Below, one piece after another: positions 1 to 10,774 of a stretch of DNA of 64,000 nucleotides. Every line of letters begins with the position of its first letter. Position 1 is the first letter of the stretch. Under the pieces are notes generated by a model. It did no database searches. It saw nothing but the letters and a program-made list of their open reading frames with translations, and was not told the origin of the DNA. The DNA is taken from positions 23,002,078 to 23,066,077 of the forward strand of contig OY829537.1 of assembly GCA_963691705.1 (NCBI GenBank). Direction: 5' to 3'. The translations under genes and the position numbers were made by a program. The DNA is from Viola odorata (taxonomy: Eukaryota; Streptophyta; Magnoliopsida; Malpighiales; Violaceae).

Positions 1-1
1 C

Positions 2-1003
2 GAGACTTCTCCACCCCCATTTGGTTCAGAGATGCCCCACTTTTCTTCTAACACCACAGTTTTCCATGACGAGCTGTCGGACTTTTCTTCTTATCAGGCT
101 CATACAACGTTTCAAGGGGGTGTCGCCTCTACTTGTCCTAATGAAACGTTCACGCCTCAGGGAGGTTCTGCTTCCAACCAACCTCCTTCTCCAGCTACCG
201 TGGTTTTCGTTCCTTCCGCTGCTTCCACACTTAGGCGTTTCGGGGAGGGGACAGTAGTGTCCAATCTTATGGCCGATGTGAGTTCTCATAATGTCGTTGG
301 CCCTATTACTCACCAGGTGGATATGACTACATTTCACAGCTCAGGGATTGCAGTTATGGGGGGCGATAACTCGACCGTCACTGCGTCGTTCTTAGCTGCA
401 CACATGTTAACTTCTTCTGAAGAACGAAGCACTTTCGCTGCTGTGGGAGACAAAGAGCAAGCCGATATGCTGCGCTCCACGCTTTTCTCCGGGTTCCTCC
501 AGTCTCATCTTTATGCTGAGCGCGCATCGCAAAGGGCGGCTGACCTTGCTGCTTCTATAGCCAAGCTTTCTCAAGAGCAAGAGGAGAAACAGCGGCTGTC
601 GGAAGAGCGAGAAAGATATATGGCATACTTTGAGGTAGCTAAGGAGGAGGCAAAGGAGGCAAAGGAACAATTGGCCGGTTCTAACGCTGCTCTGACAGCT
701 GAACAGTCAAAGTGTGCTACTCTCGGGGAGGAGAAAACGGCCTTGACGGGAGAGAGGGCAGCTTTGATAGAAGAGAAAATGGCGCTTGAGGCGGAATCAG
801 CTATCAAAAGACGCTGGTATATTGAGAAGAGTGTTTCCATCATGGCAAATTGTTTTGCAGCGGTTCATGGGGAGGAACTTTACGATGGCGAGGCTGTCTC
901 TAATGCCTTTTTTGAGAGATCTTCCGGTCTTAACGACGAGGGCTTCCGCTTGGCCAGGTCAAAGGGCTATCCAGAGGGGGGAATCGCCGAAGACGAGGAG
1001 TAG
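2..1003 (+). CDS. aORF1 exon 3 of E3 (antisense coiled-coil protein, partial)
   Basis: The frame is open from the left edge to a TAG at 1001-1003 (333 codons) and is antisense to E3's pol. The N-terminal third is Ser/Thr/Pro-rich. A globular stretch follows ('ITHQVDMTTFHSSGIAVMGG'), then a long Lys/Glu/Ala coiled coil (about residues 185-275) and a C-terminal 'NDEGFRLARSKGYPE' tail. The same layout occurs in the aORF1 exon 3 of E1, E2, E4 and E5. Function is unknown. An ATG at 32 exists, but comparison with E2 shows this is an internal exon, so I do not take it as the start. Exons 1 and 2 would lie left of the window. No stop interrupts it, unlike E3's pol. Confidence 0.75.
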   Translation, partial: ETSPPPFGSEMPHFSSNTTVFHDELSDFSSYQAHTTFQGGVASTCPNETFTPQGGSASNQPPSPATVVFVPSAASTLRRFGEGTVVSNLMADVSSHNVVGPITHQVDMTTFHSSGIAVMGGDNSTVTASFLAAHMLTSSEERSTFAAVGDKEQADMLRSTLFSGFLQSHLYAERASQRAADLAASIAKLSQEQEEKQRLSEERERYMAYFEVAKEEAKEAKEQLAGSNAALTAEQSKCATLGEEKTALTGERAALIEEKMALEAESAIKRRWYIEKSVSIMANCFAAVHGEELYDGEAVSNAFFERSSGLNDEGFRLARSKGYPEGGIAEDEE

Positions 1004-1556
1004 GTAGGGTGTTATCCCTTATTTCTTTTTGCGAGGATCGAATGTTACCCTCTTTGTATATTTTTACATACTTTTATATCCCTTCAAGGGTATTTGCTTC
1101 TGAACAATGATACTTTAGCAGCATCGGTCTTTGTTAGGGTCATTTTCCTTTCTTTAACTTTTTATCGCCCTGATCCTGCTTTGTCGTGCTTATCTCAACC
1201 ACAGTTTGGCTGACCAAAAAGATAACGAACAGGGTCTTTAGGCCCTATCCCTTAGCCTGCGTTAACATCAGCGTAGTTGGCCTCATGTTTGTTTTGCCAA
1301 AGAGTTATACAACTCTTTTTTTGTCAATTCGAGTGTCGCGATCTCTTGAAGCCGGAGATATCCTGCACACTCGATTAATATCTATCAGTGAGAAATAAGC
1401 GATAACAGACACGAATTTCCCGTAGGAGCCGATCCGCCGTCCTTCTAGGGCAACGGTGTCACTTGTTATCGCTTTCTCAACCAGCTCACTTCGCCAGGGA
1501 TTCCACATCTGGTTACTTGCTGGGAGTTCGCGACTTTTCGTATTTCCACGATCAGC
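1004..1556. other. E3 spacer between aORF1 and minisatellite
   Basis: No credible gene. The part around 1330-1550 matches, in reverse orientation, the spacer in E4 (about 10216-10480), so it is conserved non-coding element sequence. It would hold the 3' ends of both the sense pol transcript and the antisense aORF1 transcript. Confidence 0.6.
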
Positions 1557-2145
1557 CGGAAAGTGCCTCTTCCTAGTGAGTCATCTGATCAGGACAGTCC
1601 CTCACAAGGCTAAGATTTTTCACTTTCGGCGTTATCCTCTCATCTTGGAAGTGTACCTTCCTTTGGCGAGCCGTCTTCCTCAGACCGGACGCAAAGATAG
1701 GATTTTTGCTTCCAAAATGGAGTTATTATCTCCTCAGGGTGTGCCTCTCCCTAACGAGCCACCTCCACGAGAATGGCTGTCATAAGGATGAGGCATTTTC
1801 ACCTTTAGGAATCCTGGGGCGTGCCCTCACTCAGTGAGTCGGCGGATCCAGACCGATCATCACGAGGATAAGACTTTTCACTCCCAGGGGTGCCAGGGTG
1901 TGCCTTTTCTCATGGTCCCCACCTGGTTACCACAAGGATAGGACTTTTCACTCCCAACGTTTCATATCAGGTGCATCAGGGCATGCCCTTACTTAGTGAG
2001 CCGTCGGATCAGGACAGGTCATCACAAGGATAGGACTTTTCACTCCTGACGCTAAGTATTAGGTGTGCCGGGGCGTGCCCTCACTTAGTGAGCTGTCGGA
2101 TCAGGACAGGCCATCACAAGGATAGGAATTTTTACTCCTGGCAAC
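1557..2145 (-). repeat. E3 minisatellite, about 7 degenerate units of 70-90 bp
   Basis: Repeated cores of the type GGATAGGACTTTTCACTCC (plus-strand reading) recur near 1610, 1697, 1790, 1868, 1944, 2030 and 2120. They are separated by variants of a segment resembling TCACTTAGTGAGCCGTCGGA. The same array lies between pol and aORF1 in E1, E2, E4 and E5. Tandem repeats downstream of pol are a known feature of Retand elements. ORFs running through it come from the repeat, not from a gene. Confidence 0.85.
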
Positions 2146-2303
2146 CGTTTTTCACATTTTTCTAATCGCCTGCACGCACACGTAGCCACAAAGCACAAGA
2201 GAGCTCATTACTCGAGCGTTAGTAGGGGTTAGGGCTATCGTTAGTGAAAAGATGCAGGGATAAATCAAGATCTAGCATGATATAGTTTCAAACGAGCAAT
2301 ATT

Positions 2304-5285
2304 CTAGGAGTTAGGTAAGGGGGTACCGTCGAGTGTCTCTAGATGATACGCTCCTCTCCCGACGATATGGGTAACCCGGTATGGCCCTTCCCAGTTGGGA
2401 CTGAGCTTTCCCCGGCGTTGACCAGTTGCTCGTTGATCCCGAAGTACTAAATCACCTTCTTTTAGGATTCGTTCTTTGACGCGCCTATTATGATAACACG
2501 CCATCTTTTGCTTATAGTGTATCATCTTCAGCAGAGCTTCCTCTTGTAATTCAGGCAGTGCGTCAAGATTCGCACGTAACCTTTCCTCATTCAACTCTTC
2601 TCTGAAGTAAGCCACTCGTAAGCTCACGGTACTAATTTCCACAGGCGTAACGGCCTCCGTGCCGAAAGCTAGTGCGAATGGTGTTTCTCCCATGCTGGTT
2701 TTCGTGGTCATGCGGTATGCCCACATCACATAGTTCGTCTGCCCACTTTTTCTTGGATCCCTCCAGGTTCTTCTTAACACCATTTAGGATGGCTCGGTTT
2801 GTCACCTCAGCCTGACCATTAGTCTGCGGATGAGCCACGGAAGAGAATCTCTGCTCGATTCCGAACTCCACACATTGGTTTCTAAAGAACTGGCTGGTGA
2901 ACTGCGTTCCGTTGTCGCTAACGAGTACGCGAGGAACTCCGAAGCGCATAATAACTTGGTGCTTGAAGAAACGCCAGATTTTTTCTGTCGTGATATTGGC
3001 AACCGCCTCAGCTTCTGCCCATTTGGTGAAGTAGTCTACTGCCACGACCACAAACTTTAGTTGCGATCTTGCCTTTGGAAATGGTCCAAGGATATCAATT
3101 CCCCATTTCGCGAAAGGGCAAGGGGCGATAATATTATGAATTTGTGCGGCGGGTCGCCGGGGAATCTTGGAGAATTCCTGATACTTTTGGCAAGTTCGCA
3201 CATAGTCATGGCAGTCTCTCCGAATGGTGGGCCAGTAGAACCCTGATCGAAAGACTTGCGCAGCTATGGTTCCGCCGGATGCGTGCATGTCATAAATTTC
3301 CTCGTGGATTTCGCGGAGGGTATGAAGACCCTCTTGTTCTGTTATGCATTTCGCAGCCGGATGAGAGAAATACCTCCGTAGTAGTTCCCCATTAAAGTAT
3401 GTACACCGTGCTGCTTGCTTTAGCACTTTCTTCTTCTTAGCGTTATCTGCTGGAAGTTCATCATGTTTTAAGTATTTTATGACAGGAATTCTCCAGTCGC
3501 TGTCACTTTCCTCTACACAGAGCGTCGCTTGTTCTTCCATGAAGGAAGGTACGGGTATCTCCCGATGGTATACCCTTTTTGGTATGGACGCCTCTGGATT
3601 TGCTGCGAGTTTAGCGAGATTGTCAGCCTCAGCGTTATCCTCTCGAGGAATGTGCTCGAAGCTAACTTGTATGCCACATTTCTTTATTTCTATCAACTCG
3701 CGTTTCACCTTAGCAAGGTATTGCACCATGATGGGCTCTCTAGCTTGAGAGTATCCCAGCACTTGGTCTATTATCAGCTTGGAGTCTCCGCAGACTTTCA
3801 GCCGCAAGTCTCCCAACCTCCCAGAGTCATGTATTCCCTTGATTGAAATACTCTTTCCTATCCTGAGCCCGGCTAATAGCGCTTCATATTCTACGGCGTT
3901 ATTGGACAACGGCTGTAGGATTCGGATTGCATATCGCACATGGATACCGTGAGGTCCACTCATGAAAATTCCAGCCCCGGCAAGCTCTTGATTTTTAGCA
4001 CCATCTACGTGGATAACCCACAGGTCGGTGTAGGTCTCCGGGAAGGGAAGATCCAATTCTTCTTTTTCCTTTTTAGTCAATTCTGTTAGGGGATCCGGCG
4101 TGAAAGTGCATTCCGCGATAAAGTCCGCCAAGATTTGAGCCTTCACAGACAGTCGGGACCAATAATGCAACCCATATTGTTCAAGTTCAAGAGCCCAGAT
4201 TAACATCCTCCCCGAGGATTCGGGTTTTCGGAAGATCCTTTTCAGAGGTTGGTCTGTCAGCACAACGACAGTATGAGCTTGAAAGTATCGGCTCATTTTC
4301 CGCGTGGCTTGGATCAATGCTAATGCTATTTTCTCAATACGGGCGTATCTGAGCTCGGCATCTTTCAGGACGTGACTCACGAAGTATACAGGGCGGTGCG
4401 TGTGGTTGTCTTCTCGCACAAGGACCGCACTAACCACTTCGCCAGCTACCCCAAGGTATAAATACAGGATATCGCCAGGTTCTGGTCTTGTCAGTGCCAA
4501 CTCAGACGATAGGTAAGCTTTCAAGCCTGCAAATGCTTCTTCGCACTCTGCCGTCCATCTGAAAGCGGCTTTCTTTCGTATAACTTTGAAGAAAGGGAGA
4601 CACCTTTCTCCTTGTTTAGAAATAAACCGCCCTAGAGCGATAACACGCCCGGTTAGCTTTTGTACCTCTTTTATAGTCTGAGGAGATATCATGTCTTGGA
4701 TAGCCTGGATCTTTGACGGGTTGGGCTGAATGCCTTTTTGGCTGACCACATAACCTAAAAATTTACCTGTTTGGAAAGCGAACATGCACTTTCGAGGGTT
4801 TAGCTTCATCTGATATTGCTTCATTACTTTGAAGACCTCAGCCAGATCGGATAGGTGATCTTCAAAGCTTCAACTTTAACCAGTATGTCATCGACATACG
4901 CTTCGACGTTTTGCCCGATCTGTTTTTCGAAGACCTGATTCGCCATTCGCTGGAAGGTGGCTCCAGCGTTATTCAACCCGAAAGGCATCGCCGTGTAGCA
5001 ATAGGTGGCCCTCGGAGTGATGAAGGCAGTTTTCTCTTCATCCTCCTTGGCCATGGGGATTTGATGGTACCCAGAATTGGCGTCCAACGAGCTTAAGTAT
5101 GCGTATCCGGTAGCCTGATCAACTAGCTGATCAATCCGAGGGAGTGGGTAACAGTCTTTGGGGCAAGCGTCATTCAAATCAGTGAAATCGATGCACATGT
5201 GCCATTCTCCGCTGGGCTTGGGGACCAGAACGGGGTTAGCTAACCAGGTGGGGTATTGCACTTATCAAATAAAACCAGCGTCCAA
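2304..5285 (-). pseudogene. E3 pol pseudogene (RT, RNase H, archaeal-type RNase H, integrase)
   Basis: Minus-strand pol fragment. It begins at the RT N-terminus after two adjacent stops (TGA TAA) and continues with 'YPTWLANPVLVPKP', 'TAMPFG' and the catalytic 'YVDDIL'. A frameshift follows near 4865-4824. The next long frame (4824-2632) carries the first, degenerate RNase H ('LYLYLGVAGEVVSAVLV'), the second RNase H ('VIHVDGAKNQELAGAG', 'NAVEYEALLAG'), the integrase zinc finger and integrase core (D in 'WGIDILGPFP', D in 'VSDNGTQF', E in 'QTNGQAEVTNR'). A short deletion near 2740 shifts the frame again before the C-terminal 'GPYRVTHIVGRG' module (end 2304). Gag and protease are absent. It cannot make a functional polyprotein. 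Confidence 0.9.
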
Positions 5286-5742
5286 GGTACCTGCAAAGCG
5301 CCGGAGGGGGGGCTCCGGCGTAGACACTCCGATGCTTAAATGAGTATGGCTATGAAATTCTGCAGAGGTTTTTGTAGAGAATTTGCTCTTACTTTAGATC
5401 TAGAATAGGGTGGTACTTATTGGCAGAAGAGAATGCGTTACCCTAGGGGTGGGTGTTATCGAGGGGAGATAACGCCCAGGATGACGTCATGACATGATAT
5501 CGCTGGTGAGATATCGCTGTCCAGATATCGCCTGCAGGCGCGGTTGGGATATCCTGGGATGGGATAACGCCGTATGGGTCCCCCCCCCCCCCCCCCCCCC
5601 CGCTGATGTCGACCATCCCAGGATCCTTGGCCTAACGGGGGCGACAACCGGATGTCATTTTTCAGTCCAAGTCCATAGGGATCTATCTTTGACTTGAGGT
5701 GAGAAGTTGATTATGCCCTTGGTGTTTCCTTAATTGTTATCA
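5286..5742 (-). repeat. E3 5' LTR remnant
   Basis: On the minus strand it starts TGATAAC at 5742. It contains the TCGACATCAGCG segment shared with E2's LTR, several ATATCGC motifs, a perfect TGACGTCA palindrome near 5484 and the conserved GC-rich hairpin CGCCGGAG...CTCCGGCG (5299-5320). It stops at GCAGGTAC and is joined to RT sequence, so the LTR end and primer site are lost. A run of 22 C (5580-5601) replaces the about 5 C seen at the matching place in E5's LTR. Confidence 0.8.
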
Positions 5743-5744
5743 CA

Positions 5745-8700
5745 ATCAAAAGTGAGGCAATAAATGCCTTGGATCGCATGGTATTATCCTTTTCTTAAGA
5801 GGATGAGAAGGGCGTGGTATATCCACACAATGATGCGTTAGTAGTTACGCCCATTATCGCGAGCCATGGAGTTAGAAGGACTCTTGTGGACAACGGAAGC
5901 GCCGTGAACTTATTCTCACTGGAAGCTTACAATCTCATGAGGCGTCCTGATAATGAGCTTACGCCTTGCAAAAAACCCATTATCGGAGTAGATGGAGTCC
6001 CCATCCCAGTGATTGGAGTAACCACCTTGCCGGTATATTTTAAGGAAGATACCTCCAAGCGATCAGAGGAGCTTCTATTTTTTGTGGTGGGCCTAAATCT
6101 GCCTTATAACGCCATATTGGGCCCGCCATTCCTCAGCCGTTTCGGAGCGGCGATATCGCAAAAGCATCTGAGGTTGAAATATCCTTTCTGGGACAGTGTG
6201 GTCTCAATCCGGGGTAATCAAAAGTTAGCGACTGAATGCTACCTGCTCATGACTCAGAAGAGTTGCGATAGGTACGTGTGCGTGACGGTGGATCCATATG
6301 AACAAAATGACGAGAAACACACTCAGCCCGTAGACAAGATGACTCATGTCCTAGTTAACGGGGTGGATGGGGCTATATTCCTGGTTAGCGATAACCTCAT
6401 CCTGGAGGAAAATTTTCAGTTAGCCCAGTTATTGAACAAGTGCAAGGGAGAATTTGCATGGAAACCATCTGACATGCCCGGTATCTCGCGGGAGGTAGTG
6501 GAACATCGACTTAATATCAACCCTGACGCAAAACCAATTCAGCAGAAACGATGCGCCTTCTCTACAGAAAAAGTGACTGCTGTCGACAAAGAAGTAGCGA
6601 AGCTTCTCGACGCTGGCTTTATTCTATAAGTACAATATCCTACATGGTTGGCTAACCCCGTCTTGGTTCCCAAGCCCAACGGAGAGTGGCGCATGTGCAT
6701 CGACTTCACAGATTTGAATGACGCTTGTCCTAAAGACTGTTACCCACTTCCTCGGAATGATCAACTAATTGATCAGGCTGCCGGGTGCGCCTATTTGAGC
6801 TCACTAGATGCCAATTGGGGGTACCACCAAATTCCCATGGGCAATGAGGATGAAGAGAAAACTGCTTTCATCACTCCCAAGACCACTTATTGCTACACGG
6901 CGATGGCTTTTGGGTTAAAAAATGCTGGAGCCACCTTCCAGCGAATGGCGAATCAAGTCTTTGAAAAAAAAATTGGGCGAAATGTAGAAGCGTATATCGA
7001 TGACATACTGATCAAAAGCCGAAGCTTCAAAGACCACTTGTCTGATCTGGTGGAAGTCTTCGCAGTAATGAAGCGATATCAAATGAAGCTGAACCCTCGG
7101 AAGTGCATGTCTGCCTTTCAAACGGGTAAATTTTTGGGTTACGTGGTCAGTCAAAAGGGTATCTAACCCAACCCATCAAAAATCAAAGCCATCCAAGACA
7201 TGATATCCCCTCGAACTATAAAGGAGATACAGACGCTATCAGGGCGTGTTATCGCTCTGGGACGGTTTATTTCTAAGCAAGGCGAGAGGTGTCTCCCATT
7301 TTTCAAAGTTATACGCAAGAAAGTCGTCTTTGGATGGAAAACAGAATGTGAAGAAGCGTTTGCGGGCCTAAAGGCCTATCTATCGTCTGACTTGGTGTTG
7401 ACAAGACCAGAGCTTGGCGATATCCTGTATTTATACCTCGGGGTTGCTGACGAAGTGGTTAGTGCGGTCCTTGTGCGAGATGACAATCACACACACTGCC
7501 CTGTATACTTCGTAAGTCACATCTTGAAAGGCGCCGAGCTGAGATACACCCGTATTGAGAAAATAACGTTCGCATTGATACAAGCCACGCAAAAAATGAG
7601 TCGATATTTTCAAGCTCATACCGTCATCGTGCTTACAGACCAACCTTTAAAAAGGATATTTCGGAAGCCCGAATCCTCGGGGAGAATGCTGATTTGGGCT
7701 ATCGAGCTTGAGCAATATGGGTTGCACTATAGATCCCGACCGTCTGTGAAGGCTCAAATTCTGGCAGACTTTATCGCGGAATGCACCTTCACGCCAGATC
7801 CACTGACGGAGTTGACTGAAAAAGAAAAAGAGGATTTGGACCTCCTCTTCCCTGAAACCTACACCGACCTGTGGGTCATCCACGTGGACGACGCCAAAAA
7901 TCAAGAGCTTGCCGGGGTCGGAATCTTCATGAGTGGACCTCACGGCATCCATGTGCGATATGTCATTCGTATCCTGCAGTCGTTGTCCAATAACGCCGCA
8001 GAATACGAAGCGCTAATAGCCGGGCTCAGGATAGGGAAAAACTTCTCCATAAAAGGAATGCATGACTCAGAGAGGTTGGGAGACCTGCGGTTGAAAATCT
8101 GTGGAGACTCCAAGCTGATAATAGACCAAGTTCTGGGACACTCTCAAGCTAGGGAGCCCACCATGGTGCAATACCTTGCCAAGGTGAAACGCGAGTTGAT
8201 AGAAATAAAGAAAAGTGGCATACAAGTCAGTTTCAAGCACATTCCTCGAGAGGATAACGCTGAGGCGGATAACCTCGTCAAACTTGCAGCAAACCCGGAA
8301 GCGTCCATACATAAAGGGGTGTACTACCGTGAGATACCCGTACCTTCCTTTATGGAAGAACAGGCGACGCTCTGCGTAGAAGAAAGTGAAAACGACTGGA
8401 GAATCCTCGTCATAAAATACTTGAAACATGATGAGTTACCAGCGGATAACGCTGAGAAGAAGAAAGTGTTAAAGCAAGCGGCACGGTGCACGTACTTTAA
8501 CGGGGAACTGATGCGGAGATGTTTCTCTCATCCAGCTGCCCGGTGCATAACGGAACAAGAAGGCGTTCATACCCTCCACGAAATCCACGAAGGAATTTGT
8601 TGTATGCACGCGTCCGGTGGCACCCTGGCTGTGCAGGTCTTTAGATCGAGGTTCTACTGGCCTACTATCCGGAAAGACTACCATAATTACGTGCGAACTT

Positions 8701-9541
8701 GCCAAGAGTGTTAGGAATTCTCCAAGATTCCTCGACAACCCGCCACACAAATTTATGACATCATCGCTCCTTGTCCTTTTGCGAAATGGGGAATTGATAT
8801 CCTAGGACCGTTTCCGAAGGCGAGGTCTTAGTTAAAGTTTGTGGTCGTGCCAGTAGACTACTTTACCAAATGGGCGAAAGCTGAGGCAGTTGCCAACATC
8901 ACGATAGAGAAAATATGGCGTTTCTTCAAACATCAAGTCATCATGCGATTCGGCGTACCCCGTGTGCTAGTCAGCTATAACGGAACGCAATTCACCAGCC
9001 AATTTTTCAGAGACCAATGCGTGGAGTTCGGAATCGAGCAAAGGTTCTCTTCCGTGGCTCATCCGCAGACCAACGGCCAGGCTGAGGTGACAAACCGATC
9101 CATCCTTATCGGTGTTAAGAAGAACCTAGAAGGATCCAAAAAGAAGTGGGGATTGGAGAGACACCTTTCGTACTGGCTTTCGGTACTGAGGTCGTCACGC
9201 CCGTGGAGATTGGTACTATGAGCCTACGAGTGGCCTATTTCAGAGAAGAACTGAATGAGGAAAGGTTGCGTGCAAATCTTGACGCGCTGCCGGAATTGCA
9301 AGAGGAAGCTCTTCTGAAAATGTTGCACTATAAGCAAAAGATGTCGCGTTATCATAATAGGCGCGTCAAAGAACGGCTGCTGAAAGAAGGTGACCTGGTA
9401 CTCAGGGACCAGCGAGCAACCGGGCAACGCCGGGGGAAGCTCAGCCCGAACTGGGAAGGGCCGTACCGCTTTACCTGTATTGTCGGGAGAGGAGCGTACC
9501 ATCTGGAGACACTTGACGGTACCCCCTTACCTAACTCCTAG
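5745..9541 (+). pseudogene. E4 pol pseudogene (protease to integrase)
   Basis: The protease 'LVDNGSAVNLF' (DNG in place of the usual DSG/DTG, typical of this lineage) is followed by RT ('YIDDIL'), RNase H, archaeal-type RNase H ('VIHVDDAKNQELAG') and integrase. In-frame stops lie at 5796 (TAA), 6627 (TAA), 7164 (TAA), 8712 (TAG) and 8829 (TAG). Near 9149 a deletion removes the segment corresponding to 'ADELPYVMWAYR' and shifts the frame. The second integrase Asp is replaced by Tyr ('VSYNGTQF', about 8974). The 6627 stop is at the same codon as one of E3's stops. Upstream the frame is cut at 5743 by the E3 LTR. It is clearly non-functional. Confidence 0.92.
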
Positions 9542-9709
9542 AATATTGCTCATTTGAAATTATATCATGCTAGACTTTGATTTATCTCTGCACCTTTTAC
9601 TGACGCTAACCCTAACCCATGGTAACGCTCGAATAGTGAGCTTTCTTGTGTTTTGCGGCTATGTGTGTGTGTGCAGACGATGAAAGAAAAATAAAAAAAG
9701 AGGTTGCCA

Positions 9710-10215
9710 GGAGTGAAAAGTCCTATCCTTGTGATGGTCGGTCCTGATCAGACGGCTCACTAAGTGAGGGCACACCCTGGCACACCTGATATTTAGCGAT
9801 GGGAGTGAAAAGTCCTATCCTTGTGGTAGCCACGTGTGGGCCATAAGATGAGGCACGTCCCGACGCCCCCGGGGGTGAAAAGCCCTTTCCTTTTGGTAAA
9901 CCGCGCTAATATAGGCGGCCCACTAAGATGAGGCACGCCCCGGTATCCCTGGAAGTGAAAGCCCAATCCTTATGCCAACCGTTCTCGTGGAGACGGCTTG
10001 TTAAGGAGAGGCACACCCCAGGGAGATAGTAACTCCATCTTGGAAGTAAAAATCCTATCCTTGTGACCGGGCTAAAACAGACGGCTCACTAAGTGAGGGC
10101 ACGATTCCAGGATGCGAGGACAACGCCCGAGAGTGAAAAATCCTAACCTTGTGATGGCCTGTCCTGATCAGACGGCTCATTAAAAAGAGGCACTTTCCGG
10201 CCGATCGTAGTAGCG
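9710..10215 (+). repeat. E4 minisatellite, about 6 units of 70-92 bp
   Basis: Units begin with GGAGTGAAAAGTCCTATCC-type cores at about 9710, 9802, 9872, 9951, 10042 and 10131. Each carries a variant of a CAGACGGCTCACTAAGTGAGG segment. The array lies about 170 bp after the pol end, as in E1 and E2. Bases 9542-9709 are a short spacer with a GTGTGTGTGT run. Confidence 0.85.
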
Positions 10216-10774
10216 TGGAAACGTGAAGAATCGTGAAATCCCAGTGAGTAACCAGATGCGGAATCCCTGGTGAAGTGAGCTGGTTGAGAAAGCGATAACG
10301 AGCGACACCTGCACCCTAGAATGGCAGCGGATGGGCTCTTACGGGTAACCCGTGTCTGTTATCGCATCTCTTACTAACAAATATTAATCGAGAGTGTGCA
10401 GGATATCCCTGACTGACGGAGATGGTGACTCTCGAGGCGATAGCAGGGTTGCGCGATTTTTGTATGATTCGAGGAATAGGGCCTAAAGACCCTATTCGTC
10501 ATCTCTTTTGATCGTGGGAAAGATACTTCTTTTTGGAGGAATATCATCTCTGATGAGGCCGAGCAGAAAGCTTGTCACTATAATCAAGATGATAATGGCG
10601 CGAGGGCCGTGATACGAAAAAGAAGTACAGAAAAGAAAATCAACAACAAAGGAAACCAGTACCATAGAGATGCTATTGTTTAAGCACCCGTGAAGGGTCG
10701 CAAAATATACAAAAGAAGAACAAAAAGAGGATAACGCTTAATCCTCACAAAAAGAAGGGGCGGTAATACCCTGG
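10216..10774. other. E4 spacer between minisatellite and aORF1
   Basis: No gene. The first 260 bases match E3 (1340-1540, reversed). The remainder is A-rich on the plus strand, as expected for a region following convergent genes. Confidence 0.55.

Larger units (their letters stand above)
1..5742 (-). mobile_element. E3: truncated Tat/Retand-like Ty3/gypsy retrotransposon
   Basis: On the minus strand, from right to left, this element shows a 5' LTR remnant (5742-5286), a broken pol (5285-2304), a minisatellite (2145-1557) and, on the opposite strand, the last exon of aORF1 (2-1003). The rest, including the 3' LTR, lies beyond the left edge. The end of the 5' LTR, primer site, gag and protease are missing: LTR sequence joins the RT N-terminus directly near 5285. 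The right end of the LTR (5742) abuts E4's protease frame exactly, so E3 most likely inserted into E4 and E4's 5' part lies left of the window. The target duplication cannot be checked here. Confidence 0.85.
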
